64,000 nt of DNA from Bacteroidetes bacterium SW_9_63_38 (GCA_003022435.1 PXUA01000005.1:62001-126000), one strand, 5' to 3'; counted from the stretch's first letter, positions 43,661-54,392 are shown. Notes: generated by a model from the sequence alone, not told the origin. Made by a program: numbers and translations.

Positions 43661-45688
43661 ATGCGTGCTCGTGTACTTCTCTTCACCGTACTGCTCGCAT
43701 ACGGCCTTCGCCCGGCCGATGCCCAGGTGCCCGACACGACCGCAATCGACTCGACCATCGTTCAACTGCCGGAGGTCACCGTTGAGGCGGCCCGGGCGTC
43801 CGAAACGGAAGCCTCCGCCCCGTTCGCCGTCAGCGTCGAGTCGCGCTCGCCCGAGGCAATTGCCCTCACTCCCAACACGTCCCTCGATGACGTACTACGC
43901 CCCCTGCCGGGCCTCTGGGTGAACGACCGCCACCACTTTGCCCTCGGCGAGCGGATCAGCGTGCGTGGGGTGGGCTACCGCTCTAATTTCGGCGTCCGTG
44001 GCATTCAGGTGCTCTACGACGGTCTTCCGCTCACCCTGCCGGATGGCCAGGCCTTCCTGGACGTGGTGGAGCCGGCCGTGATTCGCCGCGTGGAACTCGT
44101 CCGGTCTCCCGCCGCCACCTTTTGGGGCAACGGCAGCGGCGGCGTGCTCTTCCTCTCCTCCCCCCCTCCGCCCGACGCTCCCTCGGTGCGGGCCCGGGTG
44201 CAGGCCGGCAGCTTCGGCGAGCGGCAGGGCCTCCTGGAAAGTACCGGCCCCGTCGGCGACTGGCGCCTGCACGGCTACGCCTCCGGCATCCGGCAGGACG
44301 GCTTTCGCGACCACAGTGAAGGATACCGCCTGCGCGCCGGCGGGACCGCCACTCGCTCATTCGGCAGCACCACTGTGCGCATCACAGCGCGGGGCGACGC
44401 GCAAGACACCGAAAACCCCAGCAGCCTCACGCTCCCGCAGTTCCGCAACGATCCCTCCCAGGCCCGCCCTCTCTTTCAGCAGTTCAATGCCGCCAAGACC
44501 AGCGAGCAGGGACAGCTGGGCGTCACCGTCGAGCATGCGTTCGGCGATACACAACTCTCCGGCACTGCCCACTACCTGCACCGCTCCCTCGACAACCCTC
44601 TTCCCTTCGGCTACATCGCCTTCACCCGAAACAGCGGCGGGGCGCGCGTGACGCTGCGGCACACAGCAGGTCGACTCGAAGGCGGCGTCGGGGCCGACGT
44701 AGGTACGCAATTCGACGACCGCATCGAGTATACGCCGTCCAAGAACGGCACGCCGGGCGACACCACCACCCTCAACCAGCTCGAAACGGTCCTGAGCGGA
44801 TCGACCTTCGCCTACGCGCGCTTCAACGCCACGGACCGGTTGTCCCTCACCGGAGGACTGCGGGTGGACGGTCTGCGGTTCGAGGCCGACGACCAACTCC
44901 TGCGCGACGGCGACGACTCCGGAACGCGTACCTTCTCGGCCTGGAGCCCCACGCTGGGCCTGTCGTACGACCTGGATACGACCCTGCTTTTCGCGCACTA
45001 CAGCTCGGCCTTCGAGACACCGACGACCTCCGAGTTGTCGAACCGGCCCGACCGGGGCGGCGGGTTCAACCGGCAGCTCGGCCCGCAACGCACGCAGGGC
45101 GTAGAGGTGGGTGCCCGCGGGGTTCTGCCGAACGCCCGCCTGGAATTCGACGTGGCGGTCTACCAGCAGTGGATCGACGACCTCATCACCGGACAGCGCG
45201 AGGCGGACGGCTACCAGTTCTTCACTAATCTCGGCGAAAACACCCATCGCGGCGTCGAGGCGCGCCTCACGTGGACGCCGACGGACGCGGTGGAGGTGCA
45301 GGCGCAGTACACAGGCACGCGGTTCCGCATCCAGGTCCCCGCTTCTCTGGAGGGCAATCGGGTGCCCGGCATTCCGGCGCACCGCGGATACGGACACCTG
45401 GAGCTTGGACGGAACGGCCTCTGGGGACGGCTCTCGGTCGAGGCGGTGCCGTCCTACGAGGTCAACGACGCCAATACCGCCGCGGAGGCCCCGGGCTACT
45501 CGCTCCTGAGCCTGCGGCTGGGACATCGGGGCGTGTCGTGGGAGGGGGTGACCGTCAGGCCGTTCGTCGCGGTGGACAACCTTCTCGATCAACGGTACGC
45601 CGCCTCCGTCACCGTCAACGGGGGAGGTACGTTTTACGAACCCGGGCCGGGTCGGTCGTACAGCGGCGGTCTGAACGTTGCGCTATAG
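43661..45688 (+). CDS. TonB-dependent outer-membrane receptor
   Basis: This 675-residue protein has a signal peptide (LLFTVLLAYGLRPADAQ), then a TonB-box-like LPEVTVEA and a plug domain (TSLDDVLRPLPGLWV, RISVRGVGYRSNFGVRGIQV, LYDGLPLTLPDGQ). A barrel of about 520 residues follows and ends in YSGGLNVAL. Late motifs such as LTWTPTDAVEVQAQYTGTRF and AVDNLLDQRYAASVTVNGG match siderophore or metal-complex receptors. The substrate cannot be read. No riboswitch or Fur-like box was recognised upstream. Its stop overlaps the convergent M23 peptidase stop by 6 bp. Confidence 0.92.
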   Translation: MRARVLLFTVLLAYGLRPADAQVPDTTAIDSTIVQLPEVTVEAARASETEASAPFAVSVESRSPEAIALTPNTSLDDVLRPLPGLWVNDRHHFALGERISVRGVGYRSNFGVRGIQVLYDGLPLTLPDGQAFLDVVEPAVIRRVELVRSPAATFWGNGSGGVLFLSSPPPPDAPSVRARVQAGSFGERQGLLESTGPVGDWRLHGYASGIRQDGFRDHSEGYRLRAGGTATRSFGSTTVRITARGDAQDTENPSSLTLPQFRNDPSQARPLFQQFNAAKTSEQGQLGVTVEHAFGDTQLSGTAHYLHRSLDNPLPFGYIAFTRNSGGARVTLRHTAGRLEGGVGADVGTQFDDRIEYTPSKNGTPGDTTTLNQLETVLSGSTFAYARFNATDRLSLTGGLRVDGLRFEADDQLLRDGDDSGTRTFSAWSPTLGLSYDLDTTLLFAHYSSAFETPTTSELSNRPDRGGGFNRQLGPQRTQGVEVGARGVLPNARLEFDVAVYQQWIDDLITGQREADGYQFFTNLGENTHRGVEARLTWTPTDAVEVQAQYTGTRFRIQVPASLEGNRVPGIPAHRGYGHLELGRNGLWGRLSVEAVPSYEVNDANTAAEAPGYSLLSLRLGHRGVSWEGVTVRPFVAVDNLLDQRYAASVTVNGGGTFYEPGPGRSYSGGLNVAL

Positions 45689-46954
45689 GGCCTTACTGAC
45701 AACCGGGCTGGGACGCGGGCCTGCGGCCACGCGCCGGTCGAACGTCCGAAGGGGAAACAGGCGGTTGAGCCGATCCTGCACAATCTGCTGGAAGGTCTCG
45801 CGGTGCTGCGGGCTAACGGGCCGAGACGGCGGCAGCTCAATGGCGTAGGGATCGACCGCCGTTCCATGCTTCCAGAGCCGGTAGTCCAGATGCGGACCGG
45901 TCGACCGTCCCGTGTCTCCCACGTACCCGATCGTCTCTCCTTGCGACACCTCCGCGCCGCGGTGAAGCCCGTCGGCAAAGTCGGAGAGGTGCAGGTAGCC
46001 ACTGCTGTAGATCTCGTTGTGTCGGATCTTAATGTAATTGCCGTTCGGGCCGTAGTGACCCGCCTTCACCACCGTTCCGCCCCCCACGGCGTGCACCGGC
46101 GTTCCGGTCGGGGCCGCGTAATCCGTTCCGTGATGCGGTCGGCGCCGATTGAGAACGGGATGCATCCGGCTGTGGCTAAATCCGGAACTGATGCGGCTGT
46201 ACCGCAGCGGTGCCTTCAGCAGCTCCCGCCGCAGGCTTCCGCCCTCCCGGTTAAAGTACTGCGCCCCATTCCCATCGTCGAACCGGACCCCGAAGTACTG
46301 CTGATCCTGATGCTCGAAACTGGCGGCGACGATCTTGCCGGGCGCGACCGTTTCGCCGTCGACTTTCCGCTGCTCGTAAAGAATCCGAAAGGAATCGCCG
46401 GGCTGGATGCGAAAGAAGTCGATCTGCCAGGCAAACACCTCTGAGAGCCGGAGCGCGAGCTTCGGGTGCGCCCCGTTGGACGTGATCGTTTCGTAGAGCG
46501 ATTCCTCGATCGTGCCCTTCACCGTTGTCCAGGTACGCCCCACGGGCCGGCGCACAACGTGGCTCTTCGACGGATCCTGTGCGTTGAATACCACGGACTC
46601 GACCGGACTCGCGCGGTAGACCAGGTACTGTGCACGCTGGAGCCAGGGGTTCATGAACACTCGGTAGGAGTGCCCACTTTTGATGTTGCGCACATCGAAC
46701 GCCGGACGCACGGACTCAGCCAGCCGGACGGCTTTCCGGTAGGAGACCCCGTGGGACGTCAAAAGGTCAGCGAGGGTCTGGTACCGCGACACACGTCCTT
46801 TCTCGACGGTATACTTCTGGGGAGAAATTCCCAAGACAGATGTCGACGGAGATGTTTCGTCTGGAGGAGCCGCTCTTTCAGTGGAAGTAGCAACGGCCGT
46901 CGTCCCGCCGAGCAGAAGGAAAAACACTCCTGCAAAAATGAAATGAGCCTTCAT
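45683..46954 (-). CDS. M23-family murein endopeptidase
   Basis: A protein of about 423 residues with a signal peptide (FIFAGVFFLLLGGTTAVA), an N-terminal region with a LysM/OapA-like YTVEKGRVSRYQTLADLL, and a C-terminal LytM domain. The zinc ligands appear in RRPHHGTDYAAPTGTPV (HxxxD) and the later YLHLSDFADG plus GPHLDYRLW. It probably cuts peptidoglycan cross-bridges in the periplasm and resembles the MepM/YebA type. ATG 46954 was chosen because it starts the signal peptide. The divergent purN promoter region lies about 250 bp upstream. Confidence 0.9.
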   Translation of the reverse strand: MKAHFIFAGVFFLLLGGTTAVATSTERAAPPDETSPSTSVLGISPQKYTVEKGRVSRYQTLADLLTSHGVSYRKAVRLAESVRPAFDVRNIKSGHSYRVFMNPWLQRAQYLVYRASPVESVVFNAQDPSKSHVVRRPVGRTWTTVKGTIEESLYETITSNGAHPKLALRLSEVFAWQIDFFRIQPGDSFRILYEQRKVDGETVAPGKIVAASFEHQDQQYFGVRFDDGNGAQYFNREGGSLRRELLKAPLRYSRISSGFSHSRMHPVLNRRRPHHGTDYAAPTGTPVHAVGGGTVVKAGHYGPNGNYIKIRHNEIYSSGYLHLSDFADGLHRGAEVSQGETIGYVGDTGRSTGPHLDYRLWKHGTAVDPYAIELPPSRPVSPQHRETFQQIVQDRLNRLFPLRTFDRRVAAGPRPSPVVSKAL

Positions 46955-47208
46955 CAGAAGAGATATCGCCGTTTTACAGACATAGTACTGAGCATAGGGA
47001 AAAAAGACACCGTGCGCCCCAAAAGCAAAAGCGGGGATTCCTTTTAGCAAATTCCCCTGCCGGATTCACGTCCCCAAAAATCTCAACGCGTATTTCGTGG
47101 GCACTCGGCTGGCATTTGACCGACTAAACCCTCACCTTGACTGCCTCACGATGTGCCATCTGCCCTCACCTTGGCCCCGTTGTTCTCGTGACCGACGACT
47201 CGGACACC

Positions 47209-47862
47209 ATGCGCCTGGCCGTCTTCGCCTCGGGCGGAGGCACTAACTTCCAGGCCATTCTGGACGCGATCGGGCGCGATGACCTCCCCGCTACCCCCGC
47301 ATGCTGCGTGAGCAACACGCCGGACGCGGGTGCCTTGGACCGCGCTCAGCGGCACGACGTGCCCACCGCCGTCGTCGCTCCCAAAGCCCACGGCACGGCT
47401 GAGGCGTTCGGAGAGGCCCTGTTGGACATCCTATCGGCCCACGATGCGACCTTTGTGGCCCTGGCTGGATACATGATCAAAATTCCGCCGAATGTGGTTG
47501 AGACCTATCGGGGCCGCATGACCAACGTGCATCCGGCTCTGCTTCCCGCCTTCGGCGGCAAGGGAATGTACGGCGTGAACGTGCATGAGGCCGTCCTCGA
47601 CTACGGGGTCCACTGGAGCGGCGTGACCGTGCACCTCGTCGACGAGGAATACGACCATGGCCCCATCGTCCTCCAGGAACCCGTGCCCGTGTACGAGGAC
47701 GATACCCCCGATCGCCTCGCTGAACGGGTCAAGTCGGTGGAGCACCGGTTGTACCCGTACGCCCTCCGCCTTTTTGCTGAAAATCGGGTCCGCGTGGACG
47801 GCCGATCCGTCCGACTGGAGGGCTACGATCGGTCAGACGCCCCGTTTTCATCAGACTCCTGA
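47209..47862 (+). CDS. purN: Phosphoribosylglycinamide formyltransferase
   Basis: This 217-residue cytoplasmic enzyme formylates GAR with 10-formyl-THF in purine synthesis. MRLAVFASGGGTNFQAILDAI is the N-terminal signature and fixes ATG 47209. The catalytic Asn-His pair is in MTNVHPALLPAFGGKGMYG near residue 105. The Asp is in HLVDEEYDHGPIVLQE near 145. The C-terminal extension after residue 195 is slightly longer than in E. coli (212 residues) and acidic. It lies 24 bp before purH, so the two form an operon. Confidence 0.95.
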   Translation: MRLAVFASGGGTNFQAILDAIGRDDLPATPACCVSNTPDAGALDRAQRHDVPTAVVAPKAHGTAEAFGEALLDILSAHDATFVALAGYMIKIPPNVVETYRGRMTNVHPALLPAFGGKGMYGVNVHEAVLDYGVHWSGVTVHLVDEEYDHGPIVLQEPVPVYEDDTPDRLAERVKSVEHRLYPYALRLFAENRVRVDGRSVRLEGYDRSDAPFSSDS

Positions 47863-47886
47863 GCTATTCCCCCCTCTGCTTAACTC

Positions 47887-49485
47887 ATGTCCACAAACGA
47901 TTCCACCGACGCAGTTCCCGTCCGCCGCGCCCTGCTTTCCGTACACGACAAGGACGGGATCGTCGACTTTGCACGGCGGCTCGTAGACTTGGACATCGAA
48001 CTAATCTCAACCGGCGGGACGGCCGCCACCCTCCGCGACGCCGGCGTGTCGGTGACGGACGTGTCCGACGAGACCGGCGTGCCGGAGGTGCTGGAGGGAC
48101 GCGTCAAGTCGCTCCATCCCGCCATCCACGCCGGCCTGCTCGCCCGCCGCTCCCACGAGGACGACATGGCGGAGCTCGACGAGCACGGGTACGCGCCCAT
48201 CGACCTGGTCGTCTGCAACCTCTACCCCTTCCGCGAGGTCATTCAGAACCCCGATACGGACCGGGCCACTGCCATGGCCAACGTCGACATCGGCGGCCCC
48301 ACCATGATCCGGGCTGCCGCTAAGAATCACGCGTCCGTCGGGGTCGTGACCGAGCCAAGCGCGTACGACGCCGTCGCCGACGAACTACAGTCCAACGACG
48401 GCGTGCTCTCAACCGACACGCGTCAGTCGCTAGCCACCGCCGCCTTCGGGCACACCGCTCGTTACGACCAGGCCATCCACCGGTACCTGTCGACCTCACC
48501 TGCGGACGCGGAGGACGACACGGAGGCCGAGGCCCTCCCCGATCCCTTCCAGGTCTCACTGCCGCAGGCCCAGTCCCTGCGATACGGCGAAAACCCGCAT
48601 CAGGACGGAGCGCTCTATGGCCACCCCGACGCGTTTTTTGACCAGATTCACGGTGCCGAGTTGTCGTACAACAACCTCAACGACATCAGCGCCGCCCTCT
48701 TCCTGATCGACGAGTTTCGAGACGCCGCCCCCACGTGTGCCATCATGAAGCACACGAATCCGAGCGGCGTGGCGACGGCCGACACGCTCGAAGACGCGTG
48801 GGATCAGGCCTTCGCGACGGACCGGCAGTCGCCCTACGGCGGTATCGTCGTCGTGAATCGTGCCTTGGATCGGGCCACCGCTGAGGCCATCGACGAGATC
48901 TTCACCGAGATCATCATCGCGCCGGAGTTTGAGTCGGGCGTCGTCGACGACCTCAGTGAGAACGACCGACGACGCCTTGTAACTCACGAGGCCGCCGCCC
49001 GCGATGCCGAAGCGAACGATGTCCGGTCCATCCTCGGCGGCCTGCTCGTGCAGTCGCGCGACCCGGTCCTTCCCCCTCTCGACGACATCGACCACTGGGA
49101 GGTGGCCACCGAGCGGGGCCTGACCGAGCAGGAACGCCTCGACCTCGACTTCGCGTGGCGCGTCGCGAAGCACGTCAAGAGCAACGCCATCGTGTACGCC
49201 CGCGATCAACGCACCCTTGGCATCGGAGCCGGCCAGATGAGTCGCATCGACTCGTCGGAGCTTGCCGTCCGCAAAGCCGAAAAGTCGGAACTTGACCTTA
49301 CAGGCTCCGTGGTAGCTTCTGATGCGTTCTTCCCATTCGCCGACGGACTCGAAGCGGCGGCGGCAGAGGGGGCGCAGGCAGCCATCCAGCCGGGCGGCTC
49401 CATCCGCGACGACGAAGTGATCGATGCGGCCGATGCGCACGATGTCGCCATGGTCTTTACGGGGCAGCGCCACTTCCGGCATTAA
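47887..49485 (+). CDS. purH: Bifunctional AICAR formyltransferase/IMP cyclohydrolase
   Basis: This 532-residue cytoplasmic enzyme carries out the last two purine steps. The N-terminal MGS-like cyclohydrolase domain has [36 protein letters not shown] and [18 protein letters not shown]. The C-terminal formyltransferase domain has [15 protein letters not shown], the catalytic [15 protein letters not shown], and [18 protein letters not shown]. The length matches the family (about 525). It follows purN by 24 bp. Confidence 0.97.
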   Translation: MSTNDSTDAVPVRRALLSVHDKDGIVDFARRLVDLDIELISTGGTAATLRDAGVSVTDVSDETGVPEVLEGRVKSLHPAIHAGLLARRSHEDDMAELDEHGYAPIDLVVCNLYPFREVIQNPDTDRATAMANVDIGGPTMIRAAAKNHASVGVVTEPSAYDAVADELQSNDGVLSTDTRQSLATAAFGHTARYDQAIHRYLSTSPADAEDDTEAEALPDPFQVSLPQAQSLRYGENPHQDGALYGHPDAFFDQIHGAELSYNNLNDISAALFLIDEFRDAAPTCAIMKHTNPSGVATADTLEDAWDQAFATDRQSPYGGIVVVNRALDRATAEAIDEIFTEIIIAPEFESGVVDDLSENDRRRLVTHEAAARDAEANDVRSILGGLLVQSRDPVLPPLDDIDHWEVATERGLTEQERLDLDFAWRVAKHVKSNAIVYARDQRTLGIGAGQMSRIDSSELAVRKAEKSELDLTGSVVASDAFFPFADGLEAAAAEGAQAAIQPGGSIRDDEVIDAADAHDVAMVFTGQRHFRH

Positions 49486-49744
49486 CGTCTTTCCGTGGCC
49501 CGTCCCTCCCGTCCGTGCGCGCCACTCGTTCCGAAGTGTCCCGTCATCGGCGCGGCCTCGGTTCCTCATACTGTGCGAGCACGTACCGTGAACGGTCCTC
49601 CTCTCTTACCGCCGAGCACCCAAATCATCGTGTGGCTCTGCCAGTCGGGCCTTCCGCGCAGCTTCGTCGCCCATCGGCCCACTGCTCTGTGGACGTGATC
49701 CCTGCGCCCTCCTTCTGCGATCGCTTGTACCAACTTCGGGATAG

Positions 49745-50752
49745 ATGTTTTTCAACTTCTCACAGGACGTTGCCATCGACCTGGGAACGGCCAACACGCT
49801 CGTCTACATTCGCGGCAAGGGCATCGTACTGAACGAGCCCAGCATCGTCGCCGTCAACCAAAGCAGCCGTGAGGTGCGCGAGATCGGCTACGAGGCCCTG
49901 CAGATGCACGAGCGCACCCACAACGAAATCGAGACGATCTGGCCCCTCAAAGACGGCGTCATCGCTGACTTCAAGGTGGCCGAGCAGATGATTCAGGGCC
50001 TCCTGAAGAAGGTCAAGAAAAACTGGCTGACCTCCATTCGTAGCATGGTCGTCTGCGTGCCCAGCGGCATCACGGAGGTTGAGAAACGGGCCGTGCGCGA
50101 CTCCGCCGAACACGCCGGGGCCAAACAGGTGAGTCTCGTCTCCGAACCGATGGCCGCCGCGATCGGCATCGGCCTTGACATTAGCGAGGCCGTCGGCAAC
50201 ATGGTCGTAGACATCGGCGGGGGCACCACCGAGATTGCCGTCATCGCCCTCTCGGGCATCGTGATCGACGAGTCGCTGCGCGTGGGCGGGGCGGAACTGG
50301 ACAACGCCATCATGCAGTACTTCAAGCGCAACCACAACCTCCTCATCGGCTCGCGCACGGCGGAGCGCATCAAGTGTGAGATCGGCAGCGCCATCGAGTT
50401 GGACACGGAGCTGGAGCTGTCGGTGAAGGGCCGCGACCTGGTGAGCGGCATCCCGAAGCTCCGCACCATCTCGTCCGTCAACGTCCGGGAGGCGCTCACC
50501 GACAACCTCGACCAGATTAGCGCCGCCGTGCTCCGCGCCCTCGAACGTACGCCGCCGGAGCTGGGCGCCGATGTCCTGGAGCGCGGCATCATGATGACCG
50601 GCGGCGGCGCCATGCTCGAAGGCATCGACAAGATGCTCCGCGACCGCGTGGAGCTGCCGGTGTACGTGGCCGAAGATCCGCTCACGGCGGTCGTCCGCGG
50701 CACGGGCGAGGTGCTCGAAAACCTTGAGGATTACGAGCGCGTTTTGACGTAG
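49745..50752 (+). CDS. mreB: Rod-shape-determining protein MreB
   Basis: This 335-residue bacterial actin polymerises under the inner membrane and guides lateral wall synthesis. Phosphate-binding loops are visible as VAIDLGTANTLVYIRGKG and MVVDIGGGTTEIAVIAL. VCVPSGITEVEKRAVRDSAE and GIMMTGGGAMLEGIDKML complete the actin fold. The N-terminal MFFNFSQD could form the membrane-binding loop. It lies 48 bp before mreC. No mreD follows in the window. Confidence 0.96.
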   Translation: MFFNFSQDVAIDLGTANTLVYIRGKGIVLNEPSIVAVNQSSREVREIGYEALQMHERTHNEIETIWPLKDGVIADFKVAEQMIQGLLKKVKKNWLTSIRSMVVCVPSGITEVEKRAVRDSAEHAGAKQVSLVSEPMAAAIGIGLDISEAVGNMVVDIGGGTTEIAVIALSGIVIDESLRVGGAELDNAIMQYFKRNHNLLIGSRTAERIKCEIGSAIELDTELELSVKGRDLVSGIPKLRTISSVNVREALTDNLDQISAAVLRALERTPPELGADVLERGIMMTGGGAMLEGIDKMLRDRVELPVYVAEDPLTAVVRGTGEVLENLEDYERVLT

Positions 50753-50800
50753 GACTTGCGTCTCAGTCCCGCCTCTTCGCCCAGTGCCCCCGCCCTTCTC

Positions 50801-51622
50801 ATGGATCTTCGTTCCCAGATTCTCGACTGGGTCCTGTTGCTCGGGCTGCTGTTTGCCTCCGCCGTCATCATGGTGAGCCAGAACCACGCCCTGAGTCGAG
50901 CGCTCCGGGCCCAAACGATGGAGGTCACAGCCGAAGTCGAGAGCAGCTTCGCTTGGATGGGACGGTACCTGCGGGTGCTCCGCGAAAACGAAGAACTCCG
51001 GCGTCGCAACATTGAGCTGTCGAGCCGCGTGGCCCGCACCCGGTCGGTGCGCATGGAAAATCGGGAGTTGCGACAGCTGCTCCAGCTCCGCGACAGCACC
51101 GACCACCGCCTCGTGGCCGCCCGCATCGTGACCAAAGACATCTTCCAGCAAGAAAATTTTCTGACGCTGGACGTGGGGCGGAAGGACGGCATCAGAGAGG
51201 GAATGCCGGTGGTTCACCAGAGTGGCATCGTAGGAACCGTCATGCTCACGAGCGAGGAATACTCGCGGGTGATGCCGCTTCTGAACACCGATTTCCGCGT
51301 GCCCGGCACCATCGTGCCGCTCCAAACGGACGGCATCGTTCGGTGGGACGGGGAACGCCAGGACCGTCTCTTGCTGGAGCACGTGGTTAAAACCGAGCCG
51401 GTGGAGCCCGGACAGTCCGTCGTTACGAGTGGGCACAGCGATGTCTTCCCGCCCGGTCGCAGCATCGGCACAGTCGACTCCGTGCAGGTGCGCCCGGGGC
51501 GCAGTGAACTCCTCATCTACCTCCGCCCGGCCGTCTCGCTGCACGAGATCGACCACGCGTTCGTCCTCCTCCGCACGCCGGCCCCCAACCGGCAGCAGGT
51601 GGAGTCCCGCTCTATTGGATAA
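50801..51622 (+). CDS. mreC: Cell-shape protein MreC
   Basis: This 273-residue protein has one N-terminal membrane helix (WVLLLGLLFASAVIMVSQ) and a periplasmic coiled coil (about residues 60-100, LRENEELRRRNIELSSR). A beta-rich domain follows (FLTLDVGRKDGIREGMPVV, GIVGTVMLTSEEYSRVMPL). It links MreB to the murein synthases. ATG 50801 was chosen over a longer upstream frame because it starts just before the helix. The next gene, after 9 bp, is dacB instead of the usual mreD. Confidence 0.93.
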   Translation: MDLRSQILDWVLLLGLLFASAVIMVSQNHALSRALRAQTMEVTAEVESSFAWMGRYLRVLRENEELRRRNIELSSRVARTRSVRMENRELRQLLQLRDSTDHRLVAARIVTKDIFQQENFLTLDVGRKDGIREGMPVVHQSGIVGTVMLTSEEYSRVMPLLNTDFRVPGTIVPLQTDGIVRWDGERQDRLLLEHVVKTEPVEPGQSVVTSGHSDVFPPGRSIGTVDSVQVRPGRSELLIYLRPAVSLHEIDHAFVLLRTPAPNRQQVESRSIG

Positions 51623-51631
51623 GCCTGTGTG

Positions 51632-53215
51632 ATGCCCGTTTCGTCTCTGTTCCGCGCCGGCACCGTTTTTCTGTTACTCGTCCTCACGGCACGTCCCGTC
51701 ACCGACGCCTCGGCCCAAACCCCCTTCTCGGAAACGGCTGCTGGCGAACGCCTCGCCGAGGCGATCACAGACACGATTGAGACGAAAACATTTGTCGGGG
51801 CCTTCTGGGGCATTCACGTCGTCAACTTGCGCTCGGGAGCGGTGCTGTATTCCCGCAACGCCGACAAGAATTTCGTGCCCGCCTCCAACGTCAAGCTCTT
51901 CACGACCGCCGCGGGCCTGGAGCGGCTCGGCCCCGACTTCCGGTACGTCACAACGGCGTACGCGGACGGTCCTGTGAAGGACGGCACGCTGAAGGGGAAC
52001 CTGATCGTGCGCGGCGCGGGCGACCCGACGATCGGCGGATACGAACAGCGCGACGCCCCCACGCAGGTCTTCCGCCAGTGGGCCGACTCGCTGAAAGCCC
52101 AAGGCATTACCCACGTCGCCGGCAACATCATCGGCGACGACGACCGCCTGGACGAGACGCCCCTCGGCCGCGGCTGGAGCTGGAGCGACATCACGTACGC
52201 CTATGCCGCCCAGATCGGGGCCCTCGTCTTCAACGAGAACACGATCGACATGGAGGTGCGGGGCCGTCGCGTTGGACAATCGGCGCGGATTACCTGGGAG
52301 CCGTTCAACACCGATTATGTGACCGTGGTCAATCGATCCCGGACGGTCCCCTCCCGCGCCGACGAGGACGAGGAGTACCAGCGCCTCATGGGGACCAACA
52401 CAATCCATGTCGAGACGACGGTACACCCGAACGGGCGAGCGTCGGAGTCGATTACGATCTCGAACCCCACCCTCTACTTCACACACATCCTGCGTCGGGT
52501 GCTGCTGGAAGAAGGCATCTCGGTCGACGGACGGGCCGCCGACCTGGACGCCACCGGCACGCGCCCGTCGTACGGTACGGACGCCGTGCGCCAGGTGGCC
52601 TCCTACACCTCGCCCCCGCTTGCCGACATTGTCCAAACCCTCAACCACGAGAGTCAGAACCTGTACGCGGAGCAACTGCTACGCACCCTGGCCCGCACCG
52701 TCCCCCCCGACAGCGTCGACGAGGATCTGAAGCCCGGCTCGTCCCCCCTGGGCGTCAAGGCCGTCCGCGAGACGCTCGGCGCGGCGGAGGTCGACACAAG
52801 TCGCGTTGAGCTCGTGGACGGATCCGGCCTCTCTCGACAGAATCTGGTACAGCCCCGTGCCCTGGTCCGCCTGCTTCAACACATGTGGTTACACCCAAAC
52901 CCCACGGTGAGCTCCGCATTCTACGATGTCCTGCCGGAAGGTGGCGAAGACGGTACCCTAGAGTATCGATTCCAGGGCACCGCCCCGGCCAACGGCAACG
53001 TACGGGCCAAAACGGGGACCCTCTCAAACACAAGCGCGCTCGGCGGCTACGTCGAGTCCAGCACCGGGACTCCAATCGCCTTTTCCCTGTTCTGCAACCA
53101 TCACACGGCGGACGGCGATCAGGTGCGCTCCGCTCAGGACGTTATCGTCAACACCATTGCCCGACTTCCCCTCCAACGGACGAACGCCGAATCGGGGACC
53201 GCGGACGGCCCCTGA
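51632..53215 (+). CDS. dacB: D-alanyl-D-alanine carboxypeptidase/endopeptidase, PBP4 type
   Basis: This 527-residue periplasmic penicillin-binding protein has a signal peptide (TVFLLLVLTARPVTDASAQ). The three active-site motifs are SNVK (in FVPASNVKLFTTAAG, near residue 88), SxN in LVDGSGLSRQNLVQPRAL, and KTG in VRAKTGTLSNTSALGGY near the C-terminus. A PBP4-type insertion separates the first two. It trims or cleaves cross-links in peptidoglycan. It starts 9 bp after mreC (GTG 51629 or ATG 51632), so it is cotranscribed with the shape genes. Confidence 0.92.
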   Translation: MPVSSLFRAGTVFLLLVLTARPVTDASAQTPFSETAAGERLAEAITDTIETKTFVGAFWGIHVVNLRSGAVLYSRNADKNFVPASNVKLFTTAAGLERLGPDFRYVTTAYADGPVKDGTLKGNLIVRGAGDPTIGGYEQRDAPTQVFRQWADSLKAQGITHVAGNIIGDDDRLDETPLGRGWSWSDITYAYAAQIGALVFNENTIDMEVRGRRVGQSARITWEPFNTDYVTVVNRSRTVPSRADEDEEYQRLMGTNTIHVETTVHPNGRASESITISNPTLYFTHILRRVLLEEGISVDGRAADLDATGTRPSYGTDAVRQVASYTSPPLADIVQTLNHESQNLYAEQLLRTLARTVPPDSVDEDLKPGSSPLGVKAVRETLGAAEVDTSRVELVDGSGLSRQNLVQPRALVRLLQHMWLHPNPTVSSAFYDVLPEGGEDGTLEYRFQGTAPANGNVRAKTGTLSNTSALGGYVESSTGTPIAFSLFCNHHTADGDQVRSAQDVIVNTIARLPLQRTNAESGTADGP

Positions 53216-53532
53216 AGGGGGCGTCCCGGCTCCCGTGATCAACCGAAGCCCGTCCGCGAACAGAAGCGTTGCGTGTTGCTTGCAGGACGGCCTTTCCGGG
53301 ACGAGGAGTTCCACTTGGAAATTCGAGACAAACTTCGGCAAAGACCGCCGAAGAGACGATTTGACGGACCTGGGGACGAACTCCGGTTCCCGACAATCCG
53401 TTGAGGATCCTGATTAAGACACAGTGGCTATCGGAGCGCCCGAGTGAACCGAGGCAACCATGCAACATCACGATTTCCCGGCCGCCCTCCGTTCGAGACT
53501 CTGCGTCGTTCTCCCATAACCCTCTTTCTTCG
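53216..53532. other. Intergenic region between dacB and hslV
   Basis: No gene, strong hairpin or repeat was recognised. The hslV promoter should lie here. Confidence 0.4.
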
Positions 53533-54102
53533 ATGAGCACGTCCCCCGACGCCCCGCACGGCACGACCGTCCTGGGCGTTCGCCGCAACGGCACCATCGC
53601 GCTCGGCTCCGACGGCCAAGCCACGATGGGCGAAACGGTGATGAAGCATAAAGCCGAGAAGGTACGGTCCCTGTACGACGACGACATCCTCGCCGGATTT
53701 GCCGGCTCGACGGCCGACGCCTTCACGCTCTTCGAGCGGTTCGAGGAGAAGCTGCAGGAATACGGCGGGAACGTCACCCGGTCGGCAGTGGAACTGGCCA
53801 AAGACTGGCGGACGGACAAGTACCTGCGCAAGCTGGAGGCGCTGCTCGCGGTCGCGTCCAGCCGCCGACTGCTGCTCATTAGCGGCGCGGGCGACGTCAT
53901 CGAACCCGACGACGACATCGTCTCGATTGGCAGCGGGGGGCCCTACGCCCTCGCCGCCACCCGAGCCCTGCTCCAGAACGGACAGGATCTAACAGTTCGT
54001 CAAATCGTCGAGAAAGGACTCTCAATTGCTGCGGATATTTGCATCTACACCAACCACAATCAGACAATTCTCGAGATTGACGCCGACGACGAAGACGCGT
54101 AG
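53533..54102 (+). CDS. hslV: ATP-dependent protease proteolytic subunit HslV
   Basis: This 189-residue peptidase is a proteasome-like N-terminal nucleophile hydrolase that degrades unfolded proteins with HslU. The catalytic threonine follows a short propeptide, at [12 protein letters not shown] (residues 11-12). [20 protein letters not shown] and [17 protein letters not shown] are family motifs. The propeptide is about 10 residues, longer than in E. coli. A gene for a NYN-domain protein lies between hslV and hslU, whereas the two are usually adjacent. Confidence 0.96.
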   Translation: MSTSPDAPHGTTVLGVRRNGTIALGSDGQATMGETVMKHKAEKVRSLYDDDILAGFAGSTADAFTLFERFEEKLQEYGGNVTRSAVELAKDWRTDKYLRKLEALLAVASSRRLLLISGAGDVIEPDDDIVSIGSGGPYALAATRALLQNGQDLTVRQIVEKGLSIAADICIYTNHNQTILEIDADDEDA

Positions 54103-54392
54103 TGTAGCTCAACGCAGGAGACGCGAACGCTCAAGTCTCCCCGATCTCGCTCGATGCGTCCGCCGAGGCCTCAGCAGTACGAGCGCCCGCCCCGGCCTCC
54201 CGTGCCATCGCGACGGCATACCAAGCCCCCGAACCCCCGTGAGGAGGAATTGGCACCCTTATCGTCGCTCTTCTGAACCGCTGCGAGGAGCGCTCCACCC
54301 GCCGACGAGAAATTCTCCCTCATTCCTTAGATCATTGTTTTTTCCCGTCGGAATGGGGTCGATGTATTTCCATTGAGACCAAAATTTCCCTT

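Noticed and set aside
49760-51556. Long minus-strand open frame opposite mreB and mreC
   Set aside because: It spans two certain genes on the other strand and has a His/Arg-rich shadow composition without motifs.
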